Shown: positions 19,782 to 29,300 of the stretch, piece by piece
Layout: each line of letters opens with the position of its first letter
Position numbering within the stretch: the first letter of the stretch is position 1
Source of the DNA: Paracoccaceae bacterium
GTDB lineage: Bacteria; Pseudomonadota; Alphaproteobacteria; Rhodobacterales; Rhodobacteraceae
Assembly: GCA_009773375.1 (NCBI GenBank)
Contig: WRPH01000016.1
Span: 60,033 to 124,032, forward strand
Length of the DNA stretch: 64,000 nt
Direction of reading: 5' to 3'
Notes under the pieces: generated by a model
Database searches by the model: none
Seen by the model: the letters and a program-made list of their open reading frames with translations, nothing else
What the model was told of the DNA's origin: nothing
Translations under genes and position numbers: made by a program

Positions 19782-20960
19782 TTAGCCCTTGAACGCCGCC
19801 AGCCTGCGGAAGGTTTCGGCGATGCCGGCGGCATCGACATTGGCAAAGGCGATGCGGATCTGGCGTTTGCCTGCCGCGCTGGCCTCGGGTTGGAACATGG
19901 TGCCGGGCAGCATCAACAGGCCCGCTTCGGACACTAGCCGTTTGCACAGCGCATCCGAAGCCAAGGGGTAGGGGTGTTCGACATAGGCGAAATAGGCACC
20001 GCAGCCGAGCAGTTTCCAGTCGGGCAGCGCCGAGAAGCCATTCACCATCGCGGCGCGGCGGCTGAGGATTTCGGCGCGTTCCCCCGCCAGCCATTGACCA
20101 AGGTTCTGCATCCCCCAAAGTGCCGCGATCTGGCCCAGTTGGTTGGGGCAAATCGCGACGGTATCGAGAAATTTTTCCACCTGAAACAGCCGCTTGGCCG
20201 AGGCGGTGATCGCGCCGACGCGGTGGCCGGTGAGGCGATACGCCTTTGAGAACGAATAAAGCTGGATCAGCGTGTCGGCCCAGTCGGGATCGGTAAAAAG
20301 GTCATGCGCGCGGCCAGAGCGGCTGTCAAAATCGCGGTAGGTTTCATCGACGATCAAGGCCAGCCCGCGGGCGCGGCAAAGATCGCGGAAGGCGCTCAGG
20401 GTTTCAGCCGGGTATTCCGCGCCGCCGGGGTTGTTGGGCGATACCAGCACAATCGCACGGGTGCGGTCGGTGATCAGGGCGGCGGCGGCATCAGCCTCGG
20501 GGATCAGGCCCGCGCCTGCAGCGAGCGGCACGGTTTTGACGCCCTGCATATCCAGCCACATCTTGTGGTTGAAATACCACGGCGTCGGCAGGATCACCTC
20601 ATCGCCCGCACCGGCGAGCGTCGCCATCACCGCGCAAAACGCCTGATTGCAGCCTTGGGTGATCGCGGTCTGGCTTTCCAGCACAGTGCCGCCGTAAGCC
20701 TGCGACCATTGTTTGGCGATTTCGGCGCGCAGCGCGGGCAGGCCCAGCACCGGGCCGTAAAGATGCGCCTCGGGGTTGTTCAGCGCGGCATCGGCCACCG
20801 CTTGCCGCAAGCCAAGGTGCGGAATATCGACCGGCGCGGCCTGGCTGATGTTGATCAGCGGGCGTTCGGGCGGAAACTCCACGCCTTGCAGCCAGCGCCG
20901 CGCCTCCATCACCGGCGGCGGATCGGTGGCGGCCATGGCGGGGTTGAGCGGGTGGGTCAT
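19782..20960 (-). CDS. Class I/II pyridoxal-phosphate aminotransferase
   Basis: A 392-residue fold-type I aminotransferase of the aspartate aminotransferase family. SPNNPGG near residue 175, IVDETYRDF near 208 and the PLP lysine in SFSKAYRLTGHRVG near 240 are clear. The exact substrate cannot be given; close family members act on aspartate, aromatic amino acids or arginine-pathway substrates. It stands alone between the ppiD-like gene (103-base gap) and gpt (103 bases) on the same strand. Confidence 0.88.
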   Translation of the reverse strand: MTHPLNPAMAATDPPPVMEARRWLQGVEFPPERPLINISQAAPVDIPHLGLRQAVADAALNNPEAHLYGPVLGLPALRAEIAKQWSQAYGGTVLESQTAITQGCNQAFCAVMATLAGAGDEVILPTPWYFNHKMWLDMQGVKTVPLAAGAGLIPEADAAAALITDRTRAIVLVSPNNPGGAEYPAETLSAFRDLCRARGLALIVDETYRDFDSRSGRAHDLFTDPDWADTLIQLYSFSKAYRLTGHRVGAITASAKRLFQVEKFLDTVAICPNQLGQIAALWGMQNLGQWLAGERAEILSRRAAMVNGFSALPDWKLLGCGAYFAYVEHPYPLASDALCKRLVSEAGLLMLPGTMFQPEASAAGKRQIRIAFANVDAAGIAETFRRLAAFKG

Positions 20961-21063
20961 GCGGGGTCTCCTGGCGGGGGATCAGCGGGCTTGCGCCCCT
21001 GCTGAGCGACAGATTTTTCCGGCCGCTTCGCCCTGAGGGCACAGGCCGACGTGGCGCAGAGGG

Positions 21064-21582
21064 TCAGTCCTGACCGCGGAACGGCTGGACATATTGCAGC
21101 GCCATATCCCAGGGGAAGAAAATCCAGGTGTCCTGACTGACCTCGGTGATATAGCTGTCAACCTGCGGCTTGCCCGAGGGCTTGGCGTAGACGGTGGCGA
21201 AATGCGCCTTGGGGTAAAGCTTGCGCACCAGTTCCAGCGTCTTGCCGCTGTCGACCAGATCATCGACGATCAGGATGCCGGTGCCATCGCCCATCAGATC
21301 AGCCTGCGGCGATTTGATGACCTTTGCTTCCGAACGCTGATCGGCCTGACCTCCGCCTGAGTGATAGGATTTCACCGAGATCGTATCGACCACCCGGATA
21401 TCCAGCTCGCGCGCGACAATCATCGCCGGCACCAGACCGCCACGGGTGATGCCGACCACAGCTTTCCAGGCGCCCGCATCCGGGCCTTTGCCATCCAGCC
21501 GCCACGCCAGCGCACGGGCATCGCGGTGCATCTGATCCCAGCTGACGTGAAAGCCTTTTTCATGCGGCAGACGGTCGTTCAT
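21064..21582 (-). CDS. gpt: Xanthine phosphoribosyltransferase
   Basis: A 172-residue type I phosphoribosyltransferase that salvages xanthine and guanine. The PRPP-binding site is [19 protein letters not shown] (residues 98-116), and [15 protein letters not shown] and [11 protein letters not shown] match Gpt. ATG 21582 was chosen because family proteins begin about here ([11 protein letters not shown]); a much longer open frame upstream is a shadow of lysE. It lies 11 bases after the LysE-type gene. Confidence 0.93.
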   Translation of the reverse strand: MNDRLPHEKGFHVSWDQMHRDARALAWRLDGKGPDAGAWKAVVGITRGGLVPAMIVARELDIRVVDTISVKSYHSGGGQADQRSEAKVIKSPQADLMGDGTGILIVDDLVDSGKTLELVRKLYPKAHFATVYAKPSGKPQVDSYITEVSQDTWIFFPWDMALQYVQPFRGQD

Positions 21583-21593
21583 GGAAGCTCTCC

Positions 21594-22208
21594 TCAGGTG
21601 GCGGCGATCTTGACCCCGAGCAGGGCCAGAAGCCCGCCGAAGCTGCGGTCGATGATGGTTTTCAGGCTGATATAGCGCGCCCGGCTTTGCTCGAACGAGA
21701 AAATGCGGGCGACAAGGGTGTTCCACAGCGTTTCGGCCAGAAAGATCACCGCCAGCAGCAGGCCCAGTTCCCACAACGGGGTGTTGTCTTGCAAGGTGCC
21801 AAGGAAGATCGACGAGAACATCACCGCCGCCTTCGGGTTGGCCAGATTGGTCCATAGCCCAAGCCGGTAGGCGGCGAGCGGCGAACGCGGGGTGGGGCGG
21901 CTGTCTGCGGTGATCAGCGGGGTTTTGGCGTCGTGCCAAAGGTGCCACGCCATCCACAACAGATAGGCCGCGCCGCCGATCTTCAGCAGCCACAGCAAGG
22001 AAGGTGCTGCGGCGAAGACAAGGTTCAGCCCGAACATTGCCGCCATGGCCCAGATCACCGCACCGCTGGCAATGCCAAGCGCCAGCATGACGCCGGTGCG
22101 AAAGCCTTCGGTCAGCCCGGTGCGCGCCGACATCAGCACGGCAGGGCCGGGGCTGATGGCGGCGAAGATCACCAGCCCCGCAAAGGTCAGGAAGGCGGCG
22201 AGTGTCAC
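21594..22208 (-). CDS. LysE/RhtB-family amino-acid exporter
   Basis: A 204-residue inner-membrane protein with about six hydrophobic segments. The N-terminus has the family block [24 protein letters not shown] (a 24-residue region at about 16-39), and the centre reads [18 protein letters not shown]. LysE/RhtB proteins export basic amino acids, homoserine or threonine; the substrate here is unknown. It overlaps the fabI stop by 4 bases and is followed closely by gpt, so fabI-lysE-gpt are probably one operon. Confidence 0.9.
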   Translation of the reverse strand: MTLAAFLTFAGLVIFAAISPGPAVLMSARTGLTEGFRTGVMLALGIASGAVIWAMAAMFGLNLVFAAAPSLLWLLKIGGAAYLLWMAWHLWHDAKTPLITADSRPTPRSPLAAYRLGLWTNLANPKAAVMFSSIFLGTLQDNTPLWELGLLLAVIFLAETLWNTLVARIFSFEQSRARYISLKTIIDRSFGGLLALLGVKIAAT

Positions 22209-23050
22209 TGGGCGCTGTCCTTGCGCCCGGTCACCGCATCGATATCCGGCGCATCAACGGCTTTCATGCCAACGACATGATAGCCCGCGTCGACGTGCAG
22301 ATTCTCGCCGGTGGTGCCGGAGCCGAGGTCTGACAGCAGATACAAAGCGGCCTTGCCGACCTCTTCCTGGGTGACATTGCGGCGCAGCGGCGAGTTCAGT
22401 TCGTTCCACTTCATGATGTAGCGGAAATCACCGATGCCAGAGGCGGCCAGCGTCTTGATCGGCCCGGCGGAAATCGCGTTGACCCGGATACCGTCCTTGC
22501 CCAGATCTTCGGCCAGATATTTCACCGAAGCCTCAAGTGCTGCCTTGGCCACACCCATCACGTTGTAATGCGGCATCACCTTTTCGGCGCCGTAATAGGT
22601 CAGGGTCAGCAGGCTGCCGCCCGGATTCATCATCGCGGCGGCGCGCTGGCAGACGGCTGTGAAGGAATAGACCGAAATATCCATCGTCAACGCGAAGTTG
22701 GCGCGGCTGGTATCGACGTAACGCCCGCGCAATTCGTTCTTGTCGGAAAAGCCGATGGCGTGGACCACGAAATCAATCTTGCCCCACAGCTGTTGCAGAT
22801 GCGCAAACAGCGCGTCGATCGACTCTTCGCTGCCGACATCGCATTCGACGAATTCGGTCATCCCGATCGAGGCGGTCAGCGGCTCGACCCGCTTTTTCAG
22901 CGCATCACCCAGATATGAAAACGCAATCTCTGCGCCATGGGCGGCCAGCGACTGCGCGATGCCCCAGGCGATGGATTTATCATTCGCCAGCCCCATGATC
23001 AGGCCACGCTTGCCAGCCATCAACCCGCCGGTCACGACACCAATTGACAT
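22205..23050 (-). CDS. fabI: Enoyl-[acyl-carrier-protein] reductase (NADH)
   Basis: A 281-residue short-chain dehydrogenase-type enzyme performing the last reduction of fatty-acid elongation. FabI marks are [19 protein letters not shown] near the N-terminus, [22 protein letters not shown] (Tyr and Lys of the active site) and [19 protein letters not shown] 23050 gives [19 protein letters not shown] 23020 (MAGKRG) is an equally fair alternative. An open frame to 23239 runs through the divergent promoter and is not supported. pdxH starts 95 bases away on the other strand. Confidence 0.93.
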   Translation of the reverse strand: MSIGVVTGGLMAGKRGLIMGLANDKSIAWGIAQSLAAHGAEIAFSYLGDALKKRVEPLTASIGMTEFVECDVGSEESIDALFAHLQQLWGKIDFVVHAIGFSDKNELRGRYVDTSRANFALTMDISVYSFTAVCQRAAAMMNPGGSLLTLTYYGAEKVMPHYNVMGVAKAALEASVKYLAEDLGKDGIRVNAISAGPIKTLAASGIGDFRYIMKWNELNSPLRRNVTQEEVGKAALYLLSDLGSGTTGENLHVDAGYHVVGMKAVDAPDIDAVTGRKDSAQ

Positions 23051-23144
23051 TCGGTCTTCCCCGTCCACCCTATTTCCTGACCATGGTGTGTAGGCGAAAG
23101 GGTGGGCTGCATCAAGCGCGCCCATCGTCGGGAAAGAGGACAGA

Positions 23145-23747
23145 ATGGACAGAACGGGCATTTTCGCGGGAGACGATCCGTTTGTGATCGCGCAGAACTG
23201 GCTGACAGAGGCGGAGGCCAGCGAAATCAACGACCCCAACGCGATTGCGCTGGCGACGGTGGACGCGCAAGGTTTGCCGAATGTGCGGATGGTGCTGCTG
23301 AAGGATATCGAGCCTGCGGCCTTCGTGTTTTACACCAATTACGGCTCGGCCAAGGGGATCGAGCTGGAGGCTTCCGGCAAGGCGGCCTTCGTGCTGCACT
23401 GGAAATCGCTGCGCCGTCAAATCCGCGTGCGCGGGCTGATCAGCCGCGAGGAAGGCTCGGCTGCGGATGCCTATTACGCCAGCCGCAGCCTGAAGTCGCG
23501 GCTGGGGGCCTGGGCCAGCCAGCAATCGCAACCGCTGTCGTCGCGCACGCATCTGATGGCGGAAGTGGCGAAAATCACCGTCACCCACGGGCCAAACCCG
23601 AAGCGTCCGCCGTTCTGGGGCGGATTCCGGCTTGTCCCTTTAGAGATGGAGTTTTGGGCCGATGGCGCCTTCCGGTTGCATGATAGGTTCAAGTGGTCGC
23701 GTCAAGGTGTTGAAAATGATTGGAAAATTGAAAGACTTAACCCATGA
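23145..23747 (+). CDS. pdxH: Pyridoxamine/pyridoxine 5'-phosphate oxidase
   Basis: A 200-residue FMN enzyme making pyridoxal 5'-phosphate. [65 protein letters not shown] and RLHDRF all match. The C-terminal NP ending is usual for PdxH. It is divergent from fabI and ends at a small stem-loop. Confidence 0.96.
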   Translation: MDRTGIFAGDDPFVIAQNWLTEAEASEINDPNAIALATVDAQGLPNVRMVLLKDIEPAAFVFYTNYGSAKGIELEASGKAAFVLHWKSLRRQIRVRGLISREEGSAADAYYASRSLKSRLGAWASQQSQPLSSRTHLMAEVAKITVTHGPNPKRPPFWGGFRLVPLEMEFWADGAFRLHDRFKWSRQGVENDWKIERLNP

Positions 23748-23766
23748 TTTTCACGAAGCGTGAAAA
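23748..23766 (+). terminator. Stem-loop after pdxH
   Basis: Perfect 8-bp arms TTTTCACG (23748-23755) and CGTGAAAA (23759-23766) with a 3-base loop, directly after the pdxH stop. There is no strong T-run after it, so termination may be partial. Confidence 0.5.
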
Positions 23767-23864
23767 GTTCGGCGCAAAAATCGGCAAGAATGCCCCTTGC
23801 ATGCGCCGCCGATCTTCCGCAATGAATAGCGCGCGGGGCTCAATCTGGGGAAACGGTCCTTTAA

Positions 23865-24392
23865 ATGAATGATGAAGAAATGGACGTGCAGACACTGCAC
23901 GGCCGTGTAAAATGGTTCGATCCGGCCAAGGGCTTTGGCTTTATCGTCTCCGAGGAACACTCGGGCGACATATTGCTGCATGCCAATGTGCTGCGAAACT
24001 ATGGACAAAGCTCGGTGGCCGATGGCGCCGGGATCACGGTAAAAGTGCAGCAGACTCAACGGGGCGTGCAGGCTGTCGAGGTGCTCAAGATCGAGCCGCC
24101 GGCTGGCATGACCTTCCCGCTGGGCGAGGAAGACACGCAGACCACGCCGGAAGAAATCGCCACCCTGCCGCTTGAACCGGCGCGGGTGAAGTGGTTCGAC
24201 AAGGGCAAGGGCTTTGGTTTTGCCAACGTGTTTGGCCGCAACGAAGACGTGTTCGTGCATGTCGAGGTGCTGCGCCATTCCGGTTTTGCCGATCTGGCGG
24301 CGGGCGAGGCGGTGTGCCTGCGCATTGTCGAAGGCAAGCGGGGCCGTATGGCGGTACAGGTGTTGTCATGGGAAGCCTCTGTGCGCGACTGA
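23865..24392 (+). CDS. Two-domain cold-shock protein
   Basis: A 175-residue protein with two cold-shock domains, about residues 10-70 (GRVKWFDPAKGFGFI) and 105-170 (ARVKWFDKGKGFGF...DVFVHVEVL). Both carry the RNP1-like KGFGF; RNP2 is intact in the second (VFVHV) and altered in the first (ILLHA). Double-CSD proteins are usual in alphaproteobacteria and bind single-stranded nucleic acid. ATG 23865 is the chosen start; ATG 23880 is possible. The last 25 bases overlap the DUF192 gene. Confidence 0.93.
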   Translation: MNDEEMDVQTLHGRVKWFDPAKGFGFIVSEEHSGDILLHANVLRNYGQSSVADGAGITVKVQQTQRGVQAVEVLKIEPPAGMTFPLGEEDTQTTPEEIATLPLEPARVKWFDKGKGFGFANVFGRNEDVFVHVEVLRHSGFADLAAGEAVCLRIVEGKRGRMAVQVLSWEASVRD

Positions 24393-24844
24393 TCGCGCTG
24401 GCGTATCTGTGTGGCGGTGCAGCCCATGCGGGTTGCGCCCCTGATGTGCTGGAAGTGCGCGGGCCTGCGGGCACGCAACGCTTCAGCATAGAGGTCGCCG
24501 ATGACGAGGCTGAACGCAATCAGGGCCTGATGTTTCGCGAAAAGATGCCGCTGTCGGCGGGCATGCTGTTTGTCTATGAACAGCCGAAACATGCGTATTT
24601 CTGGATGAAGAACACGCTGATTCCGTTGGACATGATCTTTGCCGATGCGACGGGCCGGGTGATGCAGGTGCATCCCGATGCGGTGCCGCTGGATGAAACC
24701 GCGATTGATGGCGGCGAAGGCGTGGCGTTTGTGCTGGAAATCAACGCCGGTCTGGCCAAGCGGATGGGGATTGCTGCCGGTTCCGAGCTGCGCCACCCGT
24801 CGATTGCACAAAGCGGTGCAGTTTGGCCTTGTTCTGGCGAGTAG
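24368..24844 (+). CDS. DUF192 family secreted protein
   Basis: A 158-residue protein with a short signal peptide (LCARLIALAYLCGGAAHA) and a DUF192 domain: ERNQGLMFREKMPLSAGMLFVY, FWMKNTLIPLDMIF and the C-terminal LEINAGLAKRMGI. DUF192 proteins are small exported beta-barrels of unknown function. ATG 24368 was chosen for the signal peptide. It overlaps the cold-shock gene in another frame, so the two are likely co-translated. Confidence 0.88.
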   Translation: MGSLCARLIALAYLCGGAAHAGCAPDVLEVRGPAGTQRFSIEVADDEAERNQGLMFREKMPLSAGMLFVYEQPKHAYFWMKNTLIPLDMIFADATGRVMQVHPDAVPLDETAIDGGEGVAFVLEINAGLAKRMGIAAGSELRHPSIAQSGAVWPCSGE

Positions 24845-24886
24845 CGGCTTTTCAATCGCTGCAAAGGAGTCTATGCAGCGGTCAGT

Positions 24887-24963
<77 letters not shown>

Positions 24964-25067
24964 TTTTCCCTTCGTTATAACGCCGCGCGGTTCAGGACAG
25001 CTTTTTGTTGTTTGCCGCAAGCGTTTGCGCTGGTTAGCTTTTGTCAAAGCCAACCCGGAGCCTTGTG

Positions 25068-25823
25068 ATGCGCTTTGCGAAAGTGATTCTTGCCCGTCTG
25101 ATTCTTGCCAGCCTGCCGCTGTCTGCCGTGCCGGGAGTGGCGGTTGCCGATTGCCTGAGCGCCGACGATCTGGCGGCGGGGATCGAGGTGACGGTCGAGG
25201 GCGGCTTCACAGCGGTCTATCGCGGGCGCGGTTTTGGGGATGTGACGGCGGCGGCCAGCCATGTGAAGCGCGGCAGCGGTTACAGCTGGGAGTATCGCTT
25301 TGATCGCGGCCTGTTCGTGATCGAAGAACGTATCACCGAGCATGAGGCCGACAGGTCCAACGGCGACGCGGTAGTGGTGGGCGGCAATGATGGCGGCACC
25401 ATCACGCTGTCGATGATCCCGCAGAAGGCGGTGCCGCAAGCGCCTGCCGACTGGACCAGCACAGTGAATTACCGCCGCGAGCAGGATGGCCCCTCGATCG
25501 GGCCGCAGCCGGTGGTTGCGGGCAAGCTTGCGGCGGTGATGCAGGTGCTGCCCGAGAAGGGGGTGAAAATCTCGGGTTGTGACTATCGGATTGCACCGGT
25601 GGAAACGCGGTTGGAGCTGGCCAGCTCCAGCAATCTGCGGGTGGACAGCGTGGCGGCGGCGGAGGCAGGGATGGAACTGCCTGCCCCCGGCACGGCATTG
25701 CTGCTGCGACGGCAGATCTATTTCCTCGATCTGGGCTTTGGCGTGGTGACGCGCGAGGGCGACGAGGTGGATGCGATTCCGGTGATTGACCATGGTATCA
25801 TCGGCATGGCGCGGGCTGGGTGA
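25068..25823 (+). CDS. Secreted protein of unknown function
   Basis: A 251-residue protein that I do not recognise as a named family. It has a clear signal peptide (MRFAKVILARLILASLPLSA, cleavage probably after AVAD region near residue 28). The mature part is mostly beta-rich, with short conserved-looking pieces such as CLSADDLAAGIEVTVEGGF and PGTALLLRRQIYFLDLGFGVVT. It contains two cysteines outside the signal (near residues 29 and 180), possibly a disulfide. ATG 25068 follows GGAG. It is expected in the periplasm or outside the cell. It has no obvious partner; selO starts 48 bases after it. Confidence 0.75.
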   Translation: MRFAKVILARLILASLPLSAVPGVAVADCLSADDLAAGIEVTVEGGFTAVYRGRGFGDVTAAASHVKRGSGYSWEYRFDRGLFVIEERITEHEADRSNGDAVVVGGNDGGTITLSMIPQKAVPQAPADWTSTVNYRREQDGPSIGPQPVVAGKLAAVMQVLPEKGVKISGCDYRIAPVETRLELASSSNLRVDSVAAAEAGMELPAPGTALLLRRQIYFLDLGFGVVTREGDEVDAIPVIDHGIIGMARAG

Positions 25824-25871
25824 CTTGTCGCGCGCGGCCTGCGTGCCATATTGAAGGCATGGGGGCCTGCG

Positions 25872-27278
25872 ATGCATTTTGACAATTCTTATCTGCGTGA
25901 TCTGCCGGGGACCTATCTGCGGCTGGCCCCGGACGTGCCACCTGCGCCGCGGGCGGTGGTGGTGAATGACGCGCTGGCCGCCGATCTGGGGATCGATCTG
26001 GCAGGGGTGGCGGCCTGGGCCTCGGGGGCGGAACTGCCTGCGGGGGCCGATCCGGCGGCGCTGGCCTATGCCGGGCATCAGTTTGGCGGGTTTTCGCCGC
26101 AACTGGGCGATGGGCGGGCGCATCTGCTGGGCGAAATTCTGGCCCCGGACGGGCGGCGCTGGGATTTGCAACTGAAAGGCTCGGGCCGGACGCCGTTTTC
26201 GCGCGGCGGCGATGGCAAGGCGGCGCTGGGGCCGATGCTGCGGGAATATCTGATTTCGGAAGCGATGGCGGCGCTGGGGATACCGACCACGCGCAGTCTG
26301 GCGGTGGTGGCGACCGGCGAAGATATCTGGCGCGACTCTGGCCGCTTGCCCGGCGCGGTGCTGGCGCGGGTGGCGGCGAGCCATATCCGGGTCGGCACCT
26401 TCCAGTTTTTCGCGGCGCGGGGGGAAGATGACAAGCTGCGCGCGCTGCTGGATTATACCATGGCGCGGCATTTTCCGCAGGCCGAGGGGGCTTTGGGGCT
26501 GTTTGATGCCGTGGCGGCCCGGCAGGCGCGGCTTTTGGCGCAGTGGATGGGGGTCGGCTTTATTCATGGCGTAATGAACACCGACAATATGGCGCTGTCG
26601 GGCGAGACGATCGACTATGGCCCGTGTGGGTTCATGGAGGCTTATGCGCCGGGGACGGTGTTTTCGTCAATCGACCGGCAGGGCCGCTATGCCTATGCCA
26701 ATCAACCGCTGATCATGGGCTGGAATCTGGCGCGGCTGGCCGAGACGCTGTTGCCGTTGTTTGACGCTGATGCTGACCGGGCGGTGGATCTGGCGAATGC
26801 GCGGCTGGAGGCGATTGCCGGGATGTATCGGGCCGAATGGCTGGGCGTGATGCGGGCCAAGCTGGGGCTTTGGGGCGAAGATGCGGGCGACACCGCGTTG
26901 GTGGATGATTTTCTGCTGGCGATTCAGGGAGTTGACTGGACGCTGGCGTTCCGGCGTCTGGCAGGGGCAGTGCAGGATGAGGCGGGGCTGCTGGCGTTGT
27001 TTGACGATAGCGCTGGCCTGCGGGCGTGGTTGCCACGTTGGCGGGCGCGGCTGCGGCCGGACGCGGCGACGGCAATGAATGCGGTCAACCCGGCGGTGAT
27101 TCCGCGCAATCATCTGGTGGAAGCGGCATTGGAAGCGGCGACGGCGGGCGACATGCTGCCGTTCGAGGCCCTGCTGACGGCGGTGCGGGATCCGTTCGGG
27201 CCAGAGGCGGGGCGCGAGGGCTTCACCCTGCCCGCGCCGCAGGGCTTTGGTGCCTATGTGACCTTCTGCGGCACCTGA
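25872..27278 (+). CDS. selO: Protein adenylyltransferase SelO (UPF0061/YdiU)
   Basis: A 468-residue pseudokinase-fold enzyme that AMPylates proteins in known members. Family blocks are LAYAGHQFGGFSPQLGDGRA, LQLKGSGRTPFSRGGDGKAALGPMLREYL, the GFIHGVMNTDNM active site and IDYGPCGFMEAY. ATG 25872 is preferred to TTG 25851. The usual conserved C-terminal Cys motif is replaced by FCGT at the very end. It lies downstream of the secreted protein and is followed by tandem hairpins. Confidence 0.93.
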   Translation: MHFDNSYLRDLPGTYLRLAPDVPPAPRAVVVNDALAADLGIDLAGVAAWASGAELPAGADPAALAYAGHQFGGFSPQLGDGRAHLLGEILAPDGRRWDLQLKGSGRTPFSRGGDGKAALGPMLREYLISEAMAALGIPTTRSLAVVATGEDIWRDSGRLPGAVLARVAASHIRVGTFQFFAARGEDDKLRALLDYTMARHFPQAEGALGLFDAVAARQARLLAQWMGVGFIHGVMNTDNMALSGETIDYGPCGFMEAYAPGTVFSSIDRQGRYAYANQPLIMGWNLARLAETLLPLFDADADRAVDLANARLEAIAGMYRAEWLGVMRAKLGLWGEDAGDTALVDDFLLAIQGVDWTLAFRRLAGAVQDEAGLLALFDDSAGLRAWLPRWRARLRPDAATAMNAVNPAVIPRNHLVEAALEAATAGDMLPFEALLTAVRDPFGPEAGREGFTLPAPQGFGAYVTFCGT

Positions 27279-27289
27279 GCGGCGGAATT

Positions 27290-27328
27290 CGCAGCTGAAT
27301 TCCAGCTGCGATTTCTGCACAGAAATCG
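27290..27328 (+). terminator. Two tandem hairpins after selO
   Basis: Stem 1: CGCAGCTG (27290-27297) with CAGCTGCG (27303-27310). Stem 2: CGATTTCTG (27309-27317) with CAGAAATCG (27320-27328). They share two bases, so they compete or stack. No T-run follows; a partial terminator or mRNA end-protection is likely. Confidence 0.5.
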
Positions 27329-27413
27329 GCGACGGGCAGTTCTGTCGGATTCGGACGCGTCGTTGTTTGCACGCACCGTTGACGGGCGACGCGGGCGGGG
27401 GCAGGGTAGCGGG

Positions 27414-27974
27414 ATGAACCCGCGCTCTGACATCCACGACAGGTTGGCCGCGTCGCTGCGCGAGGCGCGCAAGGCGCGTGGGCTGAGTCTGGACGCGGTT
27501 GCGAAGCTTTCTGGCGTTAGCCGGTCGATGGTCAGCCAGATCGAGCGGGCGGAATCCTCGCCCACGGTTGCGACGCTGTGGAACCTGACGCAAGCCTTGC
27601 AGGTGGATTTCGCCGGGCTGCTGGAGGGCCGCGCGGAGCAGGGCATTGACGTTGTGCGCGCGGCGGCAGCGCCGGTGATCGGCGGGCGCGGGCGGGGGGT
27701 CAGCATTCGAATCTTGTCACCTGCGGACGCGGTGGGCGACCACGAGGTTTACGATTTGCACCTTGCCGCCAATGGGTTGCTGGAAAGCGAGCCGCATTCT
27801 TCCGGTTGTCGCGAGCATCTGACGGTGATCGAAGGCCAGATACGGTTGCGCTCGGGCGAGGATGAGCAGGTGCTGGGGCCGGGCGATACCGCGCGCTATC
27901 CGGCCGACCGCGCCCACGCCATTGCCGCCGAGGCCGGGCCTGCGCGCGCCTTGCTGATCGTTCAGGATAGCTGA
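27414..27974 (+). CDS. XRE-family regulator with C-terminal cupin domain
   Basis: About 186 residues. Residues 8-65 form a helix-turn-helix of the XRE/HipB type (LREARKARGLSLDAVAKLSGVSRSMVSQIERAESSPTVATLW region). Residues 110-180 form a cupin beta-barrel (HLTVIEGQIRL, LGPGDTARYPADRAHAI), expected to bind a small metabolite. ATG 27414 follows a GGG-rich stretch. Such regulators often control the next operon; kbl-tdh starts 138 bases downstream on the same strand. A threonine or glycine effector is only an inference. Confidence 0.85.
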   Translation: MNPRSDIHDRLAASLREARKARGLSLDAVAKLSGVSRSMVSQIERAESSPTVATLWNLTQALQVDFAGLLEGRAEQGIDVVRAAAAPVIGGRGRGVSIRILSPADAVGDHEVYDLHLAANGLLESEPHSSGCREHLTVIEGQIRLRSGEDEQVLGPGDTARYPADRAHAIAAEAGPARALLIVQDS

Positions 27975-27979
27975 GACAG

Positions 27980-27997
27980 CCGGGGGCTCGCCCCCGG
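27980..27997 (+). terminator. GC-rich hairpin after the XRE-cupin gene
   Basis: CCGGGGG (27980-27986), loop CTCG, CCCCCGG (27991-27997), five bases after the stop. It is followed by the conserved post-gene motif at 28005-28026. The hairpin could reduce read-through into kbl-tdh. Confidence 0.65.
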
Positions 27998-28004
27998 ACC
28001 CCGA

Positions 28005-28026
28005 GAGTATTTGTGCCAAGATGAAG
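28005..28026 (+). repeat. Post-gene motif, copy 2
   Basis: GAGTATTT (28005-28012), two bases, GCCAAGATGAAG (28015-28026). It is identical in its 20 fixed bases to the minus-strand element at 16129-16150 after trpE, and again it follows a hairpin or gene end. Confidence 0.6.
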
Positions 28027-28112
28027 GGGTTCCGTTTTTACGGATTATTTTCCGTTATGTTGACTTTCGCATCGCTTGTGGCATGATCCGTCAAACTGGA
28101 GGAATTTCCGTC

Positions 28113-29300
28113 ATGACAGATGTTGGCTTTCTGGACCACCTGCGCGGCACGCTGGCCGAGATCGAGGCTGCGGGGCTGATGAAGCGCGAGCGGCTGATTG
28201 AGGCCGCGCAGGGCGTGCGGGTGCAGGTGGGCGGGCGGCAGATGCTGAACCTTTGCGCCAACAACTATCTTGGGCTGGCGGATGACCCGCGGCTGATCGC
28301 GGCGGCGAAGGCGTCGATGGACAGCCATGGCTATGGCATGGCCTCGGTGAGGTTCATCTGCGGCACGCAGGATCTGCATCGGGCGTTGGAGGTGCGGCTG
28401 GCCAGGTTTTTGGGCATGCAGGATGCGATCCTGTTTGCCGCCTGTTTTGATGCCAATGCTGGCTTGTTCGAGCCGTTGCTGGGCGAACAGGATGCGATCA
28501 TTTCGGACAGCCTGAACCATGCCTCGATCATTGACGGGGTGCGGTTGTGCAAGGCGCGGCGCTATCGTTTTCTTAATAATGATATGGAAGACTTGCAGGC
28601 GCAGTTGCAGCGGGCGCGGGCGGAAGGCGCGCGGTTTGTGCTGATTGCCACCGATGGCGTGTTTTCGATGGACGGGTCTTTTGCCAATCTGGCGGCGATT
28701 GCGGCTTTGGCGGCGGAATATGGCGCGTTGACCATGGTGGATGATTGCCATGCCACTGGCTTTATCGGGCCGCAGGGGCGGGGCACGCCTGCGGCGGCGG
28801 GGGTGGCGGTGGATATTCTGACCGGCACTTTCGGCAAGGCTTTGGGCGGGGCTTTGGGCGGCTATATTGCCGGGCCGCAGCCGGTGATTGATCTTTTGCG
28901 GCAGCGGGCACGGCCTTATCTGTTTTCCAACGCGTTGCCGCCTGCGGTGGTGGCGGCGGCTTTGGCGGCTTTGGATATTGTCGAAGGCGCGGATGATTTG
29001 CGGGCTGATCTGGCGCGGAACGCGGCCTATTGGCGGGCGGGGTTGCAGGCTTTGGGGTTTGATCTTTTGCCTGGCGCGCATCCGATTGTGCCGGTGATGC
29101 TGGGCGAGGCACCTTTGGCGCAGGCGTTTGCGCAAGAGCTGGATGCGCGTGGGGTGATGGTTTCGGCGTTCTTCTATCCGGTGGTGCCGCAGGGGCGGGC
29201 GCGGATCCGGACGCAGATGAATGCGCGGCTGATGCTGGGTGATCTGGATTTCGCGCTGGACGCATTTGCGGCGGCGGGCAAAGCGGTGGGGGTGATCTGA
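28113..29300 (+). CDS. kbl: Glycine C-acetyltransferase (2-amino-3-ketobutyrate CoA ligase)
   Basis: A 395-residue alpha-oxoamine synthase that splits 2-amino-3-ketobutyrate with CoA into glycine and acetyl-CoA, the second step of threonine breakdown. Family marks are [57 protein letters not shown] and the PLP Lys in [17 protein letters not shown] 28113 has GGAGG about ten bases upstream. The stop and the tdh start share one base (TGATG), so the pair is translationally coupled. Confidence 0.97.
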   Translation: MTDVGFLDHLRGTLAEIEAAGLMKRERLIEAAQGVRVQVGGRQMLNLCANNYLGLADDPRLIAAAKASMDSHGYGMASVRFICGTQDLHRALEVRLARFLGMQDAILFAACFDANAGLFEPLLGEQDAIISDSLNHASIIDGVRLCKARRYRFLNNDMEDLQAQLQRARAEGARFVLIATDGVFSMDGSFANLAAIAALAAEYGALTMVDDCHATGFIGPQGRGTPAAAGVAVDILTGTFGKALGGALGGYIAGPQPVIDLLRQRARPYLFSNALPPAVVAAALAALDIVEGADDLRADLARNAAYWRAGLQALGFDLLPGAHPIVPVMLGEAPLAQAFAQELDARGVMVSAFFYPVVPQGRARIRTQMNARLMLGDLDFALDAFAAAGKAVGVI

